Assembly (NCBI GenBank): GCA_964019055.1
Contig: OZ025209.1
Coordinates: 4,681,071-4,745,070 of the forward strand
Source: Anthopleura xanthogrammica
Taxonomy: Eukaryota; Cnidaria; Anthozoa; Actiniaria; Actiniidae
Direction of reading: 5' to 3'
DNA: 64,000 bases
Shown here: positions 35,826 through 47,255 of the stretch, one piece after another
Position numbering within the stretch: position 1 is the first letter of the stretch
How the letters are laid out: every line of letters starts with the position of its first letter
Notes under the pieces: model-generated
What the model was told of the DNA's origin: nothing
What the model saw: only the letters and a program-made list of their open reading frames with translations
The model's database searches: none
Made by a program: the position numbers and the translations under genes

Positions 35826-37590
35826 AGTTTCAGGAAAAATCTGCCAGTTCCTACATTTTGTCTATCAAAATCATATTTGAGAATATTGAAAATCAAAATT
35901 ATCTAGCATTTTTATCCCTGGACCTTAGTCAGCCTAACTATCATGTGAGCTATCCTGCCTCCCCTCCCCCAATCAATGCCGCATTTCACACCTTTAAACA
36001 AAGAGTACTTTTACTGCTTAACTGTTATGTGATTCACTTTCGTATTCATACGACGATACGTCGAATTTTGATGGCACGTATAGCAAAATAAATTTAAACT
36101 TTGGAAAAGTATTTAAGTATTTCTATTTCTATGAACCTTCATCTGTCTTCAGCGATCTCATTAATTTACCGGGCAAGCCGCGGGGAGTATATCTATAACT
36201 AATTACGAAAGAACACCACGTCCGATAATTTACTAGAAGTCCAGGTCGCCCGAAATTGAATACTGAAACTAAAATAACTTATTTTTTTAATATATAGATT
36301 CTTACAAGAAAATCTCTAAATAAATCATATTTGCAAATCAGCTTCCAAAGTGGGTACACACGTTTCGTTTGTTGCTCGCCCTGCTAGGTCGAATCAATTT
36401 AATAATAATAAGTGCATAAGTTTCATACACGTCACCAGCAATTTAAGCAACTCCTACTTGATTTGAAAACATTAATTTACTGACAAGCTTACCTGACTCA
36501 GCGATGGTTCAAGCGGATGGGTTTCACTGGACAACAAGTTGGGTTGGCGCTCCGTCGAATTGCAGTTTATGGCGTTTATGTGAATGACAGTCTGCCTTAA
36601 TCACTTTAAAATTGATTGACAGCTGACGTCATTACACTATGCTTGTAAGCCGACACTGGCACAAAATGCAAAATTATCATTGCATCTCACCCCGGGCATC
36701 TCACATCTAAAAAAAAAACCTCTCTTGCCTTCCTACTAATAATTTAAACTGTAGTTTCCATAGCTTGAAATAAACCTGCTGACTTAATTAAATTCTCAAA
36801 AATCCAGTTGATTATTTCACCATCGTACTTATTGTTTCTGGTCGATAAGCTGCTTTATCAAATGATAACAAAGAGATTTTGTATAGGTTTGTGACAAAAC
36901 CTGAGCCTTGTCCCATATAGCCTAACCCTATGGCCTGGGGCTGGGGTATACCTGATAAGTATTGGTAAAGATTTTTATACTCTTCTTATACTTGTAAATA
37001 TATATTTTTTAAATCTTATTTACTAAATATTACGATCGAACTCCATTGATCATCAGTAATAGAAATGTGAATAAAAGTATTGTATTGTATTGTATTGTAT
37101 TGTATTGTATGGTATGGTATGGTATGGTATGGTATGGTATGGCATGGCATGGCATGGCATGGCATGGCATGGCATGGCATGGCATGGCATGGTATGGCAT
37201 GGCATGGCATGGCATGGTATGGTATGGTATGGTATGGTATTGTACTGTTGGAGGGCACACATTATTGGACACAAGCTATACATAAACCCGCCCACCGTCA
37301 GACTGGTTACTCTGTGTATGCGGTATTTGACCAGTTACACGTATCAGAACAAATTCTAAAGTGTGAATGCATTACACGGCTCAGATACTATTAACTGATT
37401 CACACGCGCAACGCAAATAGAAATGCAAACTCTTAGATTGAAAATATTCGAGCAAATTAGGTTGCGTAATTTTCAGTTAAATGTCGCGAAAATTTTAGAT
37501 TACACAAGACTGAGAAACGGTTGGCATAGTACGTGATGTTTTGTGATCTGCCGAACGGTGCGTAAAATTAATCGAGCCGTATTTGGTATA
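35826..37590. repeat. unclassified 1.65-kb dispersed repeat, copy 2
   Basis: Matches 31646-33295 in the same orientation, 4.18 kb away. It lacks the retroelement tail found in copy 1, and its own middle part is replaced by the pentanucleotide array at 37079-37244. It is preceded by aataatgttgca, as is the fragment at 46199, which suggests the true left end lies just outside copy 1. Confidence 0.75.
37079..37244. repeat. pentanucleotide array TTGTA - TGGTA - TGGCA
   Basis: Successive blocks of TTGTA (about 5), TGGTA (about 7), TGGCA (about 18, with one TGGTA unit), TGGTA, then TTGTA. The symmetric order suggests stepwise expansion from the centre. It is open in most frames, giving spurious YGMAWHGMAW and HTIPYHAMPC frames. 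Confidence 0.95.
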
Positions 37591-38387
37591 GCCTCCTACG
37601 CAGACGCTCTTAGGGTCGTCACGCAATACTTCTCTCCCCACTAACGTCTGCTTACTTGAGCAGAACATTCCTTTCCAATTGTGATCATGAGCCAATCCAA
37701 ATCGACCAATTGTTTTCGATGACCCAATTAAAAACCTTGATAGAAAATTCTGCGGTGACTAGATCGATGTTGTTCATAGTCTATCATCAAGTTGTGCAAA
37801 AGCCAATTAAAGCGAACTGGTTTTGTATAAGCAGAAATGATGGCACTGACATAAATACATGTAAATAGCTTGAACACCGTGTAATAAACTAAATTTCGGA
37901 AGTTACTTCTTCGTCGTCGGAGCCTGTAAAAGTCCTTCTCTACACATATCTTCTTGATATTTGGTTTTGTGCCGAGATTTTTACGGACAAACAAGACGGA
38001 TTGTTCTTAGATTTATTCTTATGTGGGTGACCTTAGGGTGACCTTAGCACCAATGAAGACGAATGCGTTTGGAAAACCTTCAGTGCTCTTTACACTTCAT
38101 ATCCGCCAAACATTATCACATGTTAAGAGCCTTATATCATTTTTATTCACGAATTTCCCGTCATATCGCGAACAAGCGAGTCCACGAGCGAGTGAGCGAT
38201 ATGATACGGAAAACGAGTGTTTATTACACATTAAGGGTCGATTATATATTATTATATATCACGAGATTTCATTGGACAGTTTGCCGTGAAGTGATATCGT
38301 ATCACTTCAGTGATATGGTTTTTATTCACGGCTTTATTTCACGGATATCGACCTTAAATATGTAATAAACAGAAATATCAGATGATT
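37591..38387. other. gene-free stretch left of duplication copy B
   Basis: No gene seen. A run of inverted words near 38150-38360 (tattcacg.., gatatcgtatcacttcagtgatatg, tattcacggctttatttcacgg) looks like a decayed palindromic element. Confidence 0.35.
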
Positions 38388-38971
38388 CATGATATGGTGG
38401 ATCTATGATGAAGGAAGGTTGCATGGAAGAGAAAAAGATGGGAAAGAAAGATGGAGGGAGGAGGAAAAAGAGGCCATGAAAAGAAGGAAGAAAGGAAAGG
38501 GGAAGAAAGGAAGAAGTTGGAGTGTGGAATTGATTGATTACTTGATGAGGGAGTGAGGGAGGGGAAGAGGGAAGGAAGGACTGATTGACAGACAGACAGA
38601 GAGCTGAACAAATAGATGGATGGGTAGGTGGATGTATGCATGGATGGCTAGGTGAGTGGGTGGGTTGGTGGATGAATGGATGAAAGCATCTATAGATAGC
38701 TACGTGGGTGGATGGATGGGTAGATGGATGTATGCATGCATACATGATGACAATGCTGGACAATGACGCGAACATGTTTCCCAAAAAAATTTCATGAACA
38801 CTCCATCATCTTTGCCATTTAGTCTACAGTAGTGAGGACAGTAACAGCAAGGATGAGGGTGCACACATGAAAAACTGTTTTGAAGATGTCTTTGTGCCAT
38901 TATCCAGCGTCACTGTCCTTGCTCCCCTCATGGATCTTATTTAAGGTCCCTATTACCACAGGATATACCTT

Positions 38972-39652
38972 TGTTACAGGACAAGAATTAATCAAAGATC
39001 TTTCACTACAAATATATGTTTATTATTCGATTCGATATTCATTAACCATTGTTCACGCATGTCTTAAATACGATATACAAGCCCGCGTTGGTCAAAAAGG
39101 CAAGTTGTAACCTGTACATCATGTGCCTTTCACGAGTGGCACGTACGGCCAGGATCTGACCTTGAACTACCTTGGTCTTATGTAACCTTCTTGGTTTGGC
39201 CTGAACTTGCCCTACGACTTATGGCTACTTGCCCCCTGATGTTTATTAAGTAAATCGGGTACTTAATCTGTGCCCTAAATACCGTTTAAACCGTTGTAAC
39301 AATTGACCTTGCTATGACCAAACGCTTCCTTGTAGGTCGTAACCTATTCATATGCAAACTTATTTTAGAATCATTCATTCTCCATCTAAACATTCTAAGT
39401 TTTACCAATTTGATTAAGAGGCAACGCCTCCTGAAATTTCCTAGTTAATAACGGATAATTCTGACAACCTGTCATTCAATTTGATCCTTGTAAAATCCCT
39501 ATATAAAGGGATGCATGAAAATTGTTAAAACAGTTAAGAGTTGAGAAGAGAGTTGGATCAAAGCGAACGCAAGAATAAAAGATTTACCAGCCAAAACTCT
39601 GTCAGTTGTTCCTCCTTGGTTGTTCCTCTACCGAGCAAACTCCCCCGTAATA
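38972..39652. mobile_element. solo LTR (681 bp) with CCTT target duplication
   Basis: It begins TGTTACAGG and ends GTAATA, an imperfect terminal inverted pair, and is flanked by CCTT on both sides. Copy A lacks it. A TATA box CTATATAAAG (39499-39508) and an AATAAA (39574-39579) follow the promoter and polyadenylation order expected of a plus-oriented LTR. A 4-bp duplication suits Gypsy-type elements. No internal retrotransposon region remains. Confidence 0.75.
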
Positions 39653-39653
39653 C

Positions 39654-40256
39654 CTTCAAGAAACATCCTGACAGAATTTGTCTGTCTCCACTGTTTGCAA
39701 TCAGCAGGCATCATCAACATTGCCGAAGGAAGGAGAGAAAGAAATTCCTTCCCTGGTGGACACATTGAGTTACCAACAAAAACTTCAACAAATGCTGATC
39801 CGTAATTACCTGATGAAAAAATATTGAATTGCCTAGTTTAAAAAGTTAACCAAATTCACTAACCTCAAGTTTTAATATAAAATTCAAAATATCCAAAACG
39901 AAATCTCACAGAAAAAATAAAACAGAACCTGTAGGAAATGCAGATTGCAGTAGAACCTACCAATGTCTAAATGGTTGATAAAGGAAGATCTTTCCAACTG
40001 GAACTCAGCTTCTAGAAGTTGGTTGGTGTCGTGTTTGGAGCACGTCCATCGTCCTGCCGATGGATCCACTTGAGAATGAAGCAAATTTTCGACTTTTCCG
40101 TTCCCCGAATCCTACAAAACGACAAAATAAAGTAAATTCCTAAGCAATGGACCTTTGGAGCTTTAGATTTCGACTTATTTTTGGTTTTTAAAGGAGATAT
40201 TTCGTCCATACCTCGGAGCTACATCGAACCACCGCTTTTATCAACACAGGCGCCAT
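39654..40256 (-). pseudogene. partial copy of the XRCC1-type gene (exons 1-3 only)
   Basis: Exons 40256-40212, 40111-39961 and 39809-39654 are all present with intact frame and splice signals; substitutions relative to copy A include W to C and H to L in exon 3. Exons 4-10, including the end of the XRCC1-type domain and both zinc fingers, are missing because the duplication stops in intron 3. The solo LTR landed exactly at the exon 3 donor and replaced GTATAT by GTATTA. A complete product is impossible; a short transcript is conceivable. Confidence 0.8.
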
Positions 40257-41048
40257 ATTGGATTTTGGCGCGAGTTTTTTGATCCAAGCATTTTGATTGG
40301 TTGATGCAATTTACTCTCTGGGAGGGGGTAAGGGCCAATTAAATTTGGCTAAATCTACCCAGAACTCTCTGCGGGAACAATGGCCGCCATCTTGGATTAC
40401 CCAAAAATCTCTGATGTTCCTCCTTCTCTAATAAACGTCAAGTATTTTCAGGCCGCACGTATAGAAAAGGGGTGGAAATTTATGATTTTGGTATAAAAAG
40501 GGGTAAATTTTCTTCAAAGTTATAAAAAGGGGTACCTTTCTGCTGAAATTTGGTAAGGGGTCGAGAGTCCGGGCGGAGCACCCCCGTATGAAACGACCCG
40601 AAGTCCCCCCCCCCCCCCCCCCCGGGCAAGTACGCTCTCTTTTCCTCTACAAACTCTGCGCACGCTGCGTCAATCTTACAACTGAACTGTAAATGTGTAA
40701 CTAGGTAAATATTGTAGTCAATTTTCTATATATTTGGTTTTTTTTTGTTTATTGTTACATAGAGTATTATTTTTTGTATTTTTTTCAGGTCTTATAGTTT
40801 TTTTTATCTTTAGAGGGCCATAAGTTAGATAACTGAGAGGTTAACTTTGTTACCCTCGTAAAATAAAGTTTAAAATAAAGCGCATTTTTTCGTCCGCGCG
40901 CCGCCCTCTACCAGGTTGATGTCCGGCTGAACAGGACGCCATTTGTAGCATTTTCACGTCCTGTTGAGGACGTGGCCATCGACTAATAAGAAAGCGAGAT
41001 TTATAACACTTATTATAAAAAACAGAATATTTCAAAACACAAGACATG

Positions 41049-43142
41049 TAGCCTGCGTAGCGGCGCATTTTTGGGGTTTTGGGGGGAGGGGGTGGGAGCG
41101 AGAGAGGAGGACTGGGTAGGAGGGGAGAGGGAGGGAGCGCCTGCAATGTTGCTACTGTTTTAGTGTTTACCGCCTACTCGTTGCTATCCAATCATAGTCA
41201 TGATAGTCTTCGCGGAAAGCTAACCAATCACGGCTCAGCTTAGGTTTTCCCAAACATATATTTCATAGTGTAATCCATCGTTATATTATGATATTCCTCG
41301 TTCATCTAATTCAACTCCGCTATACCTCCGGGCTATAACTACACATATTTCATTGGGTAATCGATCGTTATTAGTGATATCCTTCGTCCTACTATAAAGC
41401 CAACTCGGCTACCCAAACATATTTCATCAGTAGAGTAATCGTTATTCGTTATGATATTCCTCCTTCCAATAATATTTAGTAAATAACTGAACTCCAAATA
41501 GCGAATGATTTTTTGATAGCCTGTAAATATCTGCGATCTGTCGCACATTGCAAACACAATTGAGTGTTTGCCAGTTGTTATTTAATTTTCATCGAGATTT
41601 TCTAGCTACTCCGCCAGAGAGCATAAATATAACCCAATGGATTGAGCTTCTACGATTCTATTGAGGCCGTTACAGTCAGTACAAATCCAAAGCCTCGACA
41701 ATCTTGTTCGACAAGGGTCAAAGATCAAAATTTTCCCGTATCCAGTCGGTAAAATGGCCACTAAATCTTTACCAACTAGACGCTCTTGGAGCGTTCACTG
41801 GGTTGCCTGTGCGAGAGCTCCCCCACTCACCAATCCTATATACTCTATTATTTACCAAAGTGTTCCTTTTGAGTTCAAAGTCCCCCTTTATTAAAAACAT
41901 TTTAAATTCTAGTAAGACATTAGTGTTGCGTTACTGACTTGTCAACGCATATTATATTTCTACTTGACCTACTAGAGTACCTTTCAAGACTAGCTGATGA
42001 AATAAACATATCTATTTCAGTATCGAAACTGTTCGCTGCAAAACAAACGTTCTATCAATGTAAATACTCTTAGCCAAAATGTGTTTAACTGGTCATTTGT
42101 TTTTCCCTCAGTTTTTGTTTTCTGTATTTTCATAAATGGAAATATTCAACAAGGAGTCTTGGCAGTTCGCTTTCTTGTAGATCACTATCACCTCGTCTGA
42201 CTTCTACAAGTTCTTGGAGTCAGCTTTCATCAAAGCTTTGTTTGTCACCCGTTTTGTAGTTTGTCTCTCGTTCTGTAGTTTGTCTCAGTATATTTTTTTG
42301 TATCTGAGATCTGGTAAGATCTAGTTTGATCATAGCTAGGTAGTTTATAGATTATCTTAGTATATTTTGACTAGTTTGTCTAGTTCTACGATTCTCATAC
42401 CGTAGTTTGCTCATAGATTCTCAAAGATAGCTCATAGATTCTCAGACTTCTCTCTTTGAGTACGTGGACCAACCCGTTCCAAAATCGCTCAATAACATCT
42501 TTTAGTGTGTGTCTACCACGTACGGCGTGTGTGTTTGTAAGTAGTTTAAGCGTAGCGTTAAAAAACCTAAAGACAATAGTACGCGACATGCCTACAGACA
42601 AAATAGTACTTCACGAACCCTGAACGAATCTATTTATAGTGACACAACGCTAAAAGCTATAAATACATCGTCCTCGATGTCGTGTGGCATTTTCATTGGA
42701 CATTGGCATTGTTTACAAGTTCTTGACCAATCATGACGTGTGAAATTATGGTCTACCTGACGCCCGAAAAACGGATCTCATTTTAAGACTGGTTTGCTAC
42801 CATAGCAACCCAGTAATAAATAACTGACGTATCGTTTGATATTTTTCTTTCTTTAGATTGAAATTTTCGCCTTTAAATTCTTTTAGACTAGCTAGATACT
42901 ACAATTCTTAAAGTCTCTTCAAAATCTTTGTCGATAATTATTACTGTGCTGTTATATGTCATTTCAGAGATTGACATGTGATGATTGATGTCAGTCACCT
43001 CTCAACCAATAGGAATTTCCCGCACCGAGAATGAACGAGTAAAAACGCTTAAACAATAGCGTCATTGCAGGCGCTCCCTCACTTTCCCTCCTCCCCAGTC
43101 TCCCTCCCCCCAAAAACCCAAAATGCGCCGCTACGCAGGCTA
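41049..43142. mobile_element. 2.1-kb Mutator-like non-autonomous element, 9-bp target duplication
   Basis: Ends TAGCCTGCGTAGCGGCGCAT and the mirror ATGCGCCGCTACGCAGGCTA, continuing inward with GGGTTTTGGGGG / CCCCCAAAAACCC. It is flanked by CAAGACATG on both sides; copy A shows the empty site. A 9-bp duplication and long inverted ends point to the Mutator superfamily. No transposase frame exists. Its interior (about 41786-42860) recurs inverted at 46775-47255. Confidence 0.8.
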
Positions 43143-43255
43143 CAAGACATGTACATATGGAATTCTTTATCATTTTCAATTCAATTTTATTGCTTAACTC
43201 TTGACAGGTTTTCCTAATTCCATTACATCAATGAAGCTGTCGAAACCTACTCAAT

Positions 43256-44627
43256 TCATTTTGCTTTTTTGGACTGACTGGTATAAATCTCCGTAGTGTG
43301 TTGAATTCCAGTGAATTCTACACCCTTGTCGGTGAAATGCTTTTGGAGGATTTTCGCCAGCTCGGTTGAAAAATCCCGTTGGTTATCACTTCCGCCAGAG
43401 GCAACGCCGGCAAACGACGTAATACACTGGATACACTCCTCAAGAGTGATGTCTTGGAGGTAATCAAGACTAAAGTCTTCTTCGTAATTTACGAACAGAC
43501 CAGACGCCAACAAAGCTTCCCGCCACTTGTAGTCGTGCTCAAATGGCGCTCCCGTCCTCTTGTAGCTAGCCCAAAGGTGGACATACATTTCTTTGACCCA
43601 GTCATCGGAATTTACTTCACTGGGGATGTTGGATATGTATCCTAGCATTCCAGACGGCTCCAAAACTCTGTAGAGTTTGCACCGGCAACGAAGGCACGAA
43701 CACTGCTGTCTGGAAATGCTGGAAATGAAAGACGCAGAAGCATCTTGAGTAATTATAATCGCCTTTTGTTCAGATCTGCACTGCACTCCACCCCATCCAA
43801 CTGAACTGCATCCCATCCAACTGAACTGCACCCTATCCAACTGAACTGCACCCCATCCAACTGCACTGCACTCCACCCCATCCAACTGAACTGCAACCCA
43901 TCCAACTGCACTGCACTCCACCTCATCCAACTGAACTGCACCCCATCCAACTGCACTGCACTCAACCCCATCCAACTGAACTGCACTGCACTGCACCCCA
44001 CCCGACTTCACCCTACCCTACTCCATTATTTTCGATCTCCTCGACTCCACTTATCTCCCCTGCCCCCCTTCTGCTCTGCCTTGCTACTATCTACTTTTCT
44101 TGCCTGTCCTTCTCTCCTCGATCCTTTCTTCTTCTCCCTTCCTCTCCTCCTCTCCCTTCGCTCCCGCGCTCTTCTTCTCTCTTTTTTCCTTAATTTCTAC
44201 CTGTTCTTCTTCTTCCCTTCTCCTCTCCTCGATCTTTCCAGTCTTTCTACTTACGCAAATCCTCTGCTTTACATGCTGTAAACTCTACTTCAGGCAATGT
44301 CTTCACAAAGGTTTGTCTCATGCTTTCCGTAGGATCCGTTGCAATGAAACGTACGTTCTTCTTGCCTTTCAGGGCAGCAACCATGGCGATCGTCAATAAA
44401 CCAGTACCACAGCCAAGCTCCACCACAGTGACAGGACCACTGGTATCCGACTGGATCACTTCATTGTCGCCTGAGAACACACCAATCTTTCTAAGAAGAT
44501 ATTCTGCAGACTTGACGGTGTACTTTGGACGCAAATGGTGATAATCATCAGACTTTGCAAATGCAAACGCTGCCTTGTCTAGTTGGTTTTGAAGATCTTC
44601 TTGGGATTTCACAACAGGAGGGGTCAT
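43256..44627 (-). pseudogene. frameshifted copy of the methyltransferase
   Basis: Exon 1 (44627-44255) is intact, with motif I preserved and several substitutions (H to Q, C to S, A to V relative to copy A). Exon 2 (43718-43256) has lost 37 bases between GTAGAGTT and TGCACCGG. This shifts the frame and removes the codons for most of the SFHWFANQKAYEE segment, which lies beside the active site in this family. The intron carries a shorter minisatellite. The long minus frame at 43256-44011 only joins minisatellite to the tail of exon 2. Confidence 0.85.
43785..44010. repeat. minisatellite, copy B
   Basis: The same CCCCATCCAACTGAACTGCA units as 25380-25735, but fewer and in a different order, so the array changed length after the duplication. 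Confidence 0.8.
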
Positions 44628-45199
44628 TTTTGTTATCGTTCCTAAATACCAAGGAAAAAAGGTCAAAATCTGAACGGAAAAAAATTAGTCCCCCCCCCCC
44701 CCGAATAAAGGTGTATTTGAATTATAGTCATTAACGTGTTTGTTAACCGGAGGTCCTACCCGAATTCGAAGGGAAATACTGTAAAACCTTAAGAGCCCAG
44801 GGTTCAATATTTACGATATAATCTCCTATTTCTCGCCTCTTACAGTCAAAGCGGCTCAAGCGTACCACCCTAGGCTACATTAATGATTTCATTATTCAAA
44901 TATTGAGTTGATTATTCACTCTGAATTTTCATTAAAAATTCGAAGACTTCAAACTTCACATTCATTTCACAACCAAAATTCTAAGGGATGGCCTTTCTGG
45001 GGGTATTTTCTACCTTGGCATGGCAATTGTTGAAGAATCCAATCCAAACTCAAGTAGATAACTTATTTTCAACTTTGGTGTCAGAGTGAATAATGAACTC
45101 AATATTCGAATAATAAATTCATTAATGGATTCTAGGGGGTACGCTTGAGCCGTTTTGACTGTAATAGACCTCTTTACCTAGAGTTCTATCCAAATTGCC

Positions 45200-45327
45200 G
45201 GTTGTAAATCCATGTCTAAGTAACAATAGAACGACAATACAAGACAATACAATACCGATACAATAAAAAACAATACACTACAACACAATACATGTGTTGT
45301 ATTCCACTTGGACATGGATTTATAACC
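45200..45327. repeat. 128-bp MITE with 8-bp target duplication
   Basis: Ends GGTTGTAAATCCATGTC and ATGGATTTATAACC, flanked by AAATTGCC on both sides. The empty site is at about 26920 in copy A, so the insertion postdates the segmental duplication. An 8-bp duplication fits hAT or P-type elements. Confidence 0.85.
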
Positions 45328-45468
45328 AAATTGCCCATTTCAGACCACGTCAGTTCCCTGAGAAATGTTCTTTTGTTAAAATATTTACACATGGAAGAGT
45401 CAACTCCCAAAAGTGGCATCACGTGGTCTTAAATGAGCACAACAAACAACGAAGATAAAGAGGTCTAT

Positions 45469-45705
45469 TTAACAATTCTATTGACTCGTAGACCATGAGG
45501 GCGAGAGGTCTAATTGTTTTAGTAAAAACCTACTAATTGGTCCAATAAAAGGATGCAAAAAGTTTTGGATTTTGCTTTAAATGTTTTTTTTTGGTTTTCA
45601 AAACCGGCGCTTTTCGATACTAGAGGTCTATCACTAATAGACCCCTAGTAGCTCAGCCAATCACAGGGCTCGATTGGTGATAGACCATTAGTAGGTTTTT
45701 TCTAA
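45469..45705. repeat. MITE related to the 30569 family
   Basis: It starts TTAACAATTCTATTGACTCG and ends CATTAGTAGGTTTTTTCTAA, containing inverted GGTCTATCACTAATAGACC words and the shared TCTAATTGTTTTAGTAAAAA block. It abuts the next copy directly. Confidence 0.55.
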
Positions 45706-46012
45706 TTAACAATTAGAAGACGAACTCGAGATTTCTATCGGCTGATAGTTGACGAGGGGCTCCGGCCCCGAGTCAACTATCAAAGCCGATAGAAATCGAG
45801 AGTGAGTCTTCTAATTGTTTTAGTAAAAATCTCAACTAAACTATACTATACTAAACTAAACTAAACTTCACAAAATCGCGAAGGGAAAGCCGCCATTTTT
45901 TTCAAAACAAAGCCGGCTTTCTCTACCCACTATCTATCGGCTGATAGATAGTGAGTACGTTAGCCAATCAGAATGCAGGATTTGCAATAGTATAGTAGTA
46001 GAATTTTACTAA
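45706..46012. repeat. second copy of the 30569-30876 MITE
   Basis: Nearly identical to 30569-30876, from TTAACAATTAGAAGACG to GAATTTTACTAA, including the CGATAG palindromes and the ACTAAACTATACTA tract. Confidence 0.75.
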
Positions 46013-46198
46013 TTAAAGATATCATCAATATTGCTATGTTTTTTTTTGTGCTTGGAATTAATTAAGGATATGAATATTTTTTGTCTTCAAGCTATTTGTC
46101 GTGGGTTCACACCCGCCAGGATCGGACCTCGGCCGAATTTTTTCCGAGTAAAATAGATTGAAGACAAACAAAAATTCATTTTTCCATTAAAATAATGT

Positions 46199-46366
46199 TG
46201 CAGTTTCAGGAAAAATCTGCCAGTTCCTACATTTTGTCTATCAAAATCATATTTGAGAATATTGAAAATCAAAATTATCTAGCATTTTTATCCCTGGACC
46301 TTAGTAAGCCTAACTATTATGTGAGCTATCCTTCCTCCCCTCCCCCAATCAATGCCGCATTTCACA
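46199..46366. repeat. 5' fragment of the 1.65-kb repeat, copy 3
   Basis: The first 170 bases of the 31646/35826 family, cut off by an ACAG tetranucleotide run (46366-46390) followed by an AT-rich stretch to about 46650. Confidence 0.7.
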
Positions 46367-46774
46367 CAGACAGACAGACAGACAGACAGATTTATTTGCA
46401 CCTCTAAATCTAAAGATATTTACAAATATATATAAATAAATTTTAGATATTAATTATAAATAGATTGATAATGTATAAATAGAAAATTACATATTTGAAA
46501 TTTATATATGTATACAAGCTATTTACAAAACCAAATTGATAAATAATTATATAGATAGAAATGTAGTAATTATTATATATAGATGTGAATTTTTGTAATG
46601 TGTATTATTATAAGTATATATGTATATATATATATATTAGTTCATATCAGTTTGTTTCAATTTAATTTTAGGTTAGCCTGGGAAATAGGTACAGGATACC
46701 TGGAATAACTTAACGTTAATCGAGCCAGGTAGCCTTATAGGCATTTGAGGCATTGTGAGGTCAGACAAAGCATA

Positions 46775-47255
46775 GTTTATTACTGGGTTGCTATGGTAGC
46801 AAACCAGTCTTAAAATGAGATCCGTTTTTCGGGCGTCAGGTAGACCATAATTTCACACGTCATGATTGGTCGAGAACTTGTAAACAATGTCCAATGTCCA
46901 ATGAAGTTGCCACACGACATCGAGGATGTATTTATAGTTTTTTAGTGTTGAGTCACAAATGACCAGTTAAGCACATTTTGGCTAAGAGTATTTACATTGA
47001 TAAAACGTTTGTTTTGCAGCGAACAGTTTCGATACTGAAATAGATATGTTTATTTCATCAGCTAGTCTTGAAAGGTACTCTAGTAGGTCAAGTAGAAATA
47101 TAATATGCGTTGACAAGTCAGTAACGCAACACTAATGTCTTACTAGAATTTAAAAAGGAACACTTTGGTAAGAAATAATAGAGTATGAGGATTGGTGAGT
47201 CTGGGAGCTCTCGCACAGGCAACCCAGTGAACGCTCCAAGAGCGTCTAGTTACTG
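46775..47255. repeat. inverted internal copy of the Mutator-like element
   Basis: Reverse complement of segments in 41786-42860 (cgggcgtcaggtagaccata, aaacgtttgttttgcagcga, gcaacccagtgaacgctcca). The terminal repeats are not present, and the extra block at about 42100-42600 is absent here. A remnant of the same family. Confidence 0.65.

Larger units (their letters stand above)
38388..45397. repeat. segmental duplication, copy B (7.0 kb, enlarged by insertions)
   Basis: Collinear with 22735-26974. The extra length is explained almost exactly by a 681-bp solo LTR (38972-39652) and a 2094-bp element (41049-43142), with a 128-bp MITE (45200-45327) near the right end. The genes inside are fragments: exons 1-3 of the XRCC1-type gene and a frameshifted methyltransferase. 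Confidence 0.9.

Noticed and set aside
37016..37394. Six overlapping frames of YGMAWHGM / HTIPYHAMPC type
   Set aside because: Translations of a pentanucleotide array.
31646..37590. The two 1.65-kb repeats as LTRs of one retrotransposon
   Set aside because: The 2.5 kb between them has no gag, pol or primer-binding site, the ends are not TG..CA, and a third 5' fragment stands alone at 46199.
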